Source of the DNA: Epiperipatus broadwayi
Taxonomy: Eukaryota; Onychophora; Udeonychophora; Euonychophora; Peripatidae
Direction: 5' to 3'
Assembly: GCA_028023455.1 (NCBI GenBank)
Contig: JAQFVV010000153.1
Coordinates: 1,086,212 to 1,150,211, forward strand
Length of the DNA: 64,000 bases
Below the pieces are notes generated by a model that did no database searches, was not told the origin of the DNA, and saw nothing but the letters and a program-made list of their open reading frames with translations. This document shows positions 61,011-64,000 of the stretch, piece by piece. The translations under genes were made by a program, and so were the position numbers. The number at the start of each line of letters is the position of its first letter. The stretch's first letter is position 1.

Positions 61011-64000
61011 AATAATGCAAAATTTTAATGGTAGTGTTAAAAAATAACAGAATTTGAGCGACTTGAAGCCATCTCATTTTTAGTTGCAATGATCATGCAA
61101 AGAAGTAAAAAAAAATCAAGTACCTAAAAAATTGAAAAATTGAATTTTAGAACATAACATAATAAATACTTTGAAAATTCCAGGATATAAAAGAAGTTAT
61201 ATCAAACAAGTAACTAAGTGTAATAATATAATTATACCTCTAAAAAATGCAGCAGTCATATTTAATTTAACATCAGTTGTGTAGGCTGTAAACATGCTCT
61301 TTACAGAAAACACACTGGTAATAATACTTTGCCACTTCTAATATGAGAATTCAATATATGCTAACATAACTTTTACATTGCTTATCTCATTGCAATTTCA
61401 AACAAAAAAAAAAATTGAATGCAATTGCATAAAAGTATTTATTACAAATAGATAAAATGATTTTTTCCCTCTACTAATATTAGTAAATGAACTCATACCT
61501 TAATACCAAAAAAAAGTATTTTTATATTATTTTAAATTTGGTAGTTCTATTAAGAAAGTTTAAAGAAATTTTTCAACTTAATTTATGTATATCAATGTAA
61601 AAAAAACAGTTTTTATTATATATATGTAAATAATCACATGCCAATTTTGCTTAAAATATTGTTCTAAATATATAAACTGATGGTACAGTTTTTTTTTTGT
61701 AGTGTTGTTAATTAAACTGAGTCCTTTTATTTCTCCTTTGGCAATAGATTCAGAATCTTTACAGCCTTTGAGTCTGTGCTTCACTTTTTCATTGTATTAA
61801 AATTGCATAGGAAATTATTAAAATGATTTTTGATGATATATATTCAACATGATTACCATTTGGTTTTTGAATTACTTAAAATGCTCAAACATAATATTAA
61901 CTAAAACTCTCATGAGCATAGACATACCAAAGAGTATACAAAATAATCTTTTTGTTTACATAAATAATAATACTTTCTAGTTAATGATAATCTTCTATTG
62001 AAAATTTCTTATATTTTGTACCTTTTTATTGCAAAAGACTATTTTACTACTGATTTTTTATTATAAATAAGTTAATTGCAGTATTTCGTGATTAATCTCT
62101 TAATACGTCACTAAAAATTATTATTAATATAGTTCATGTGCCTTGAATTTTGAAAATTAAGTCATCATTTGTGTGATTCATGTTAATGATATATAAAAAG
62201 GTGTATATTTTAACTTGTGAATATAAATAATAAATGGATTTTTTAAATTCTCTTTCTAAAGAAATTTAACCACTATCGACGACTCTTATCTAGAGAATAA
62301 GTAGAAAATTGTCTAAGCAATTTTAAAATAACTTTCAAATGTTTCGTTATAAAAAAAAAATCTAATTCAAAACACTTCTCTTTCTCTTAAAGAGGTCTCT
62401 CATTTAAAATACTTTTTAAATAATAAATATTACCAACAACAAAATGTCAAAACGTGCTTATAGTCTAAAATATCCCAGATGTCTTGCATTTCCTATTTAA
62501 AAATTCGAATTCTTTACTAAATTGACTACATAAAACATGGCTGCTGATTTTAAGATGTAGTGCTTATATAAAAAAATTGACTTTGTCCCAGATTTAAAAA
62601 AATGTAGAGGTTTTGTTACAAATAGATGGGAAAAAATGTAAGTGTTTAAAATCTATAAAAGATGACCAATAAAATTCATATCCTGAATGCCTAAAACTTT
62701 AAACCCCTCCCCACAGAGGTGTCAGTCATATAAAATGCATTAAACTTTTTATTTTTATGATATCTATTCATAAAAAAGACTAAGTCATTATATATATGGT
62801 AATATAAAGTTTTATTTATATATGGAACCTTCTATATTTATAAACAGAAGTTTGTTAGTGTTTATATATGTATTGTAAATGTTACATCATTTATTTTTTG
62901 TTAATATCTATCTAAAAGCATTATATTAAAAACTAAACAATAGAGGAGTCTTTTTCAATTATTAGCAGTCACAGATAGCTGACTTCATACATTTTTTATA
63001 AATATATTATTTATATAAAAGTATAAAGGTTAATAGAAATATGTTTGCTTATTTTAAAGAAAGACTATTTTCAATTATCAGAATCTATTTGTTCAGTGTT
63101 AAGAAGGATGGCTATTCTTAAGGAAGAAATATTTCAGACAAAAGTCTTTTGTTCATCTCACGCTTTTTTTTTATTTATCTAATCTACAATCAAAAGATAT
63201 TAAAAGTGTTTACAAAAATATTTTGATATAAATTGCATTTTAGTGATTAAATATTTGTCAAACAGTGGGTCAGAGAATAGTAAGACTATTATAACAAATC
63301 ACTGGTGTATATTTATAGTATATGGGAAAAGTCAAATAAAAAGAAAATTAGAAGCTCAAGGCTTGTTTAATGAAAATCAGAATTTTATTTTTATGATTAT
63401 AATACTCATTATATTTTACAAGTAAAATCCATGTATCGGAAATGAAATAATATAACATAAATATTATAATGCACACTGCTTAATAACATAAAGTGTGATA
63501 AAACTACAAAAAAAAGCTTGGATGATAGAAAGATAATGAAATATAACATGGCAATAAATAAAAATTTAAATAAATTAAAAAAATTAATTGCAATAGTCAA
63601 TTATTACAAACATTAAAAACAACATCATAGTTAAACATTTAATTATCATTCAGTAAATGGTATTTGCAATGAATCTAGTTTAATCAGAGAACTATCGATG
63701 ATGTAATGTGGGTAGAAAAGCAAAAAATCTAATGTTGCTTTAAGAATTATTAAGCTGGCGTCATATCTTTAAGAAGCTGGAATATAGTCTTTTTTTATAT
63801 ATTTTAAAATAATAATTATAATAACTAAGATAAAAACCTAATGCTAATACATTGTTTGATAATAGCAATCCTATAATGTCTAATGTTCATTACAGTTATA
63901 CTAAATATTTGTGACTAATAAAAATATATTTTAAATAATAGCAATAATACAGATTAAAGCAAAAATCTTATAAATATGATCTGATTATTAGCTGAGGAAA
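61011..64000. other. AT-rich non-genic stretch
   Basis: No gene, RNA or structured repeat recognised; short (TA)n and homopolymer tracts only. Confidence 0.55.

Noticed and set aside
1-64000. CRISPR arrays, operons, ribosome binding sites, rRNA
   Set aside because: Nothing of the kind is visible; the sequence is eukaryotic.

Overview
The window is very AT-rich (an estimated 70-75% A+T), intron- or intergenic-like DNA of an animal. It holds no confidently recognisable intact host gene. The repeat content (Penelope-like elements with C-terminal GIY-YIG domains, tRNA-derived SINE-like modules, RTE/jockey-type LINE fragments, piggyBac, hAT-like and TA-inserting elements, long AT microsatellites) fits a metazoan, most plausibly a cephalopod mollusc such as an octopus. 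That placement is inference from repeat style. Nearly every longer open frame is either spurious or a fragment of a decayed mobile element. || Layout: 1-2083 AT-rich DNA with a small Cys-rich frame; 2086-2955 a DNA transposon with 20-bp inverted ends and a TA duplication; 4310-10870 a nest of Penelope-like elements (PLEs) forming a large imperfect palindrome with its turning point near 6640-6835; 10976-11285 a LINE endonuclease scrap; 12743-13233 an inverted repeat unit with a hammerhead-ribozyme fold; 18893-19198, 29898-30117 and 47957-48115 three copies of a second repeat family with hammerhead-like cores; 23666-24062 two exon-like frames on the minus strand; 24924-26160 a LINE reverse transcriptase remnant; 29545-29661 nested AT hairpins; 32838-35230 the 5' half of another LINE preceded by tandem repeats; 36543-36903 a fold-back element; 37230-41400 a second PLE locus; 42240-42990 two direct repeats each carrying a hammerhead fold; 46585-46830 a fourth copy of that family; 47110-47222 a young SINE; 48224-50135 a hAT-like element; 50390-52216 a piggyBac transposase pseudogene; 58920-61010 a three-copy inverted-repeat family; 61011-64000 featureless AT-rich DNA. 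|| The most interesting signal is the repeat family at 12743-13233, 42240-42990 and 46585-46830. Each of its four full copies can be folded as a type I hammerhead: stem I ACCAA/UUGGU, core CUGAUGA, a short stem II, core GAAA, stem III AUA-NN-UAU, and an AUA cleavage triplet. Two copies lie in direct repeat with predicted cleavage sites 466 nt apart, the layout of a retrozyme that would release a small circular RNA. The same window holds PLEs, the retroelement class known to carry hammerheads and a plausible source of mobilising enzyme. The PLEs themselves carry a tRNA-like module at a near-constant place downstream of their GIY-YIG domain. All folds and family calls were made by eye.
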